Assembly: GCA_900316645.1 (NCBI GenBank)
Contig: ONDP01000013.1
Span: 1-64,000 of the forward strand
Source of the DNA: an uncultured Prevotellaceae bacterium
GTDB lineage: Bacteria; Bacteroidota; Bacteroidia; Bacteroidales; Bacteroidaceae
Length of the DNA: 64,000 nt
Direction of reading: 5' to 3'
Positions 63,824 to 64,000 of the stretch are shown piece by piece (positions within the stretch are counted from its first letter, which is position 1; each line of letters starts with the position of its first letter). The notes below the pieces were generated by a model. That model was not told the origin of the DNA and did not search any database. It saw nothing but the letters and a program-made list of their open reading frames with translations. The position numbers and the translations under genes were made by a program.

Positions 63824-64000
63824 ATGAGGCTAGAACAGATATACGGAATTATCGCCAAGGAAGGCTTTACCGATATTGCGTTACAAGAAATTAATGACTA
63901 CATAAAAGATATACAAAATGGGAAAGAAGATTTTCCTCGATTCAATCTATCAGAGCATGCAGGACTCAGCAAGGGAGGTGCGCCTCTCATTGGGGCGTCC
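63824..64000 (+). CDS. 5' part of an unidentified gene, cut by the window edge
   Basis: ATG at 63824, preceded by AGCAGGAC, opens 59 codons that run off the end (MRLEQIYGIIAKEGFTDIAL ... EHAGLSKGGAPLIGAS). It is soluble and without signal peptide. An ATG at 63811 in another frame stops after 27 codons. A consensus promoter just upstream supports a real gene. Family not recognised; given the setting another defence or mobile gene is plausible. Confidence 0.55.
   Translation, partial: MRLEQIYGIIAKEGFTDIALQEINDYIKDIQNGKEDFPRFNLSEHAGLSKGGAPLIGAS

Noticed and set aside
63811-63894. 27-codon frame from the ATG at 63811
   Set aside because: It overlaps the longer open frame at 63824, has no ribosome-binding context and no family character.
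1-64000. tRNA, rRNA or transposase genes
   Set aside because: No cloverleaf with a GTTCGA-type T arm in an intergenic position, no rRNA-like stretch and no transposase or integrase frame was seen.

Overview
The window comes from a member of the Bacteroidales, most likely Prevotella or a close relative. Nearly every promoter I can place has the Bacteroidetes form TTTG-N19/20-TAnnTTTG, Shine-Dalgarno sequences are rare, and the protein families fit: DUF5686 protein, two-component-regulator-propeller sensors, S9B dipeptidyl peptidase IV, NhaD, carboxynorspermidine synthase and a radical-SAM/lipoprotein pair. I found no tRNA, rRNA, CRISPR array or complete insertion sequence.

Layout. 1-1.5 kb: remnants of Fic-family genes, with a tandemly duplicated gene start and a Fic gene broken by an internal deletion. 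1.6-28.7 kb: mostly housekeeping genes. These are dnaK; an operon of a DUF6621-like gene, carboxynorspermidine synthase and recA; a 35-codon small gene; mnmA; an SPFH / ribbon-helix-helix / DUF1648 membrane cluster with an aldose epimerase-like gene; frr-rsgA; nhaD; a polysaccharide deacetylase; a DUF2723 membrane protein; yqaA; purD; serB; a DPP IV; and an rlmL-like methyltransferase. 28.8-34.3 kb: a PAS histidine kinase, a DUF5686 outer-membrane protein, a GIN-domain protein and a LuxR-type regulator.

34.5-53.8 kb is a plus-strand carbohydrate and signalling locus: a LacI-type regulator with an operator lying on its own -33 box, two large periplasmic propeller sensors that both lack a phosphotransfer His domain, two GH31 enzymes and one GH2, a radical SAM/SPASM enzyme with its small lipoprotein, a TPR histidine kinase, and three membrane proteins at the end. 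The enzyme set resembles side-chain removal from xyloglucan-type oligosaccharides (alpha-xylosidase and beta-galactosidase), but no SusC/SusD pair is in view. A convergent lipoprotein tyrosine phosphatase closes the locus.

54.9-64 kb is accessory DNA. About 1.1 kb has no convincing protein gene but holds two large inverted-repeat structures built alike (heptamer-iterated arms around a perfect A/T palindrome), a four-copy GTCAAC iteron array at 21-22 bp spacing between them, two consensus promoters with no obvious ORF, and a deeply nested hairpin with its own promoter and terminator-like hairpin, predicted to make an RNA of about 230 nt. Right after it lie a 1168-aa PLD-nuclease/SNF2-helicase fusion and a 1128-aa Eco57I-type DNA methyltransferase, a probable two-gene anti-phage restriction-modification system, then a small two-helix membrane protein, the 3' remnant of a second unrelated methyltransferase, and the start of another gene. 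The nested RNA plus the helicase/methylase pair is the best candidate here for an undescribed system.
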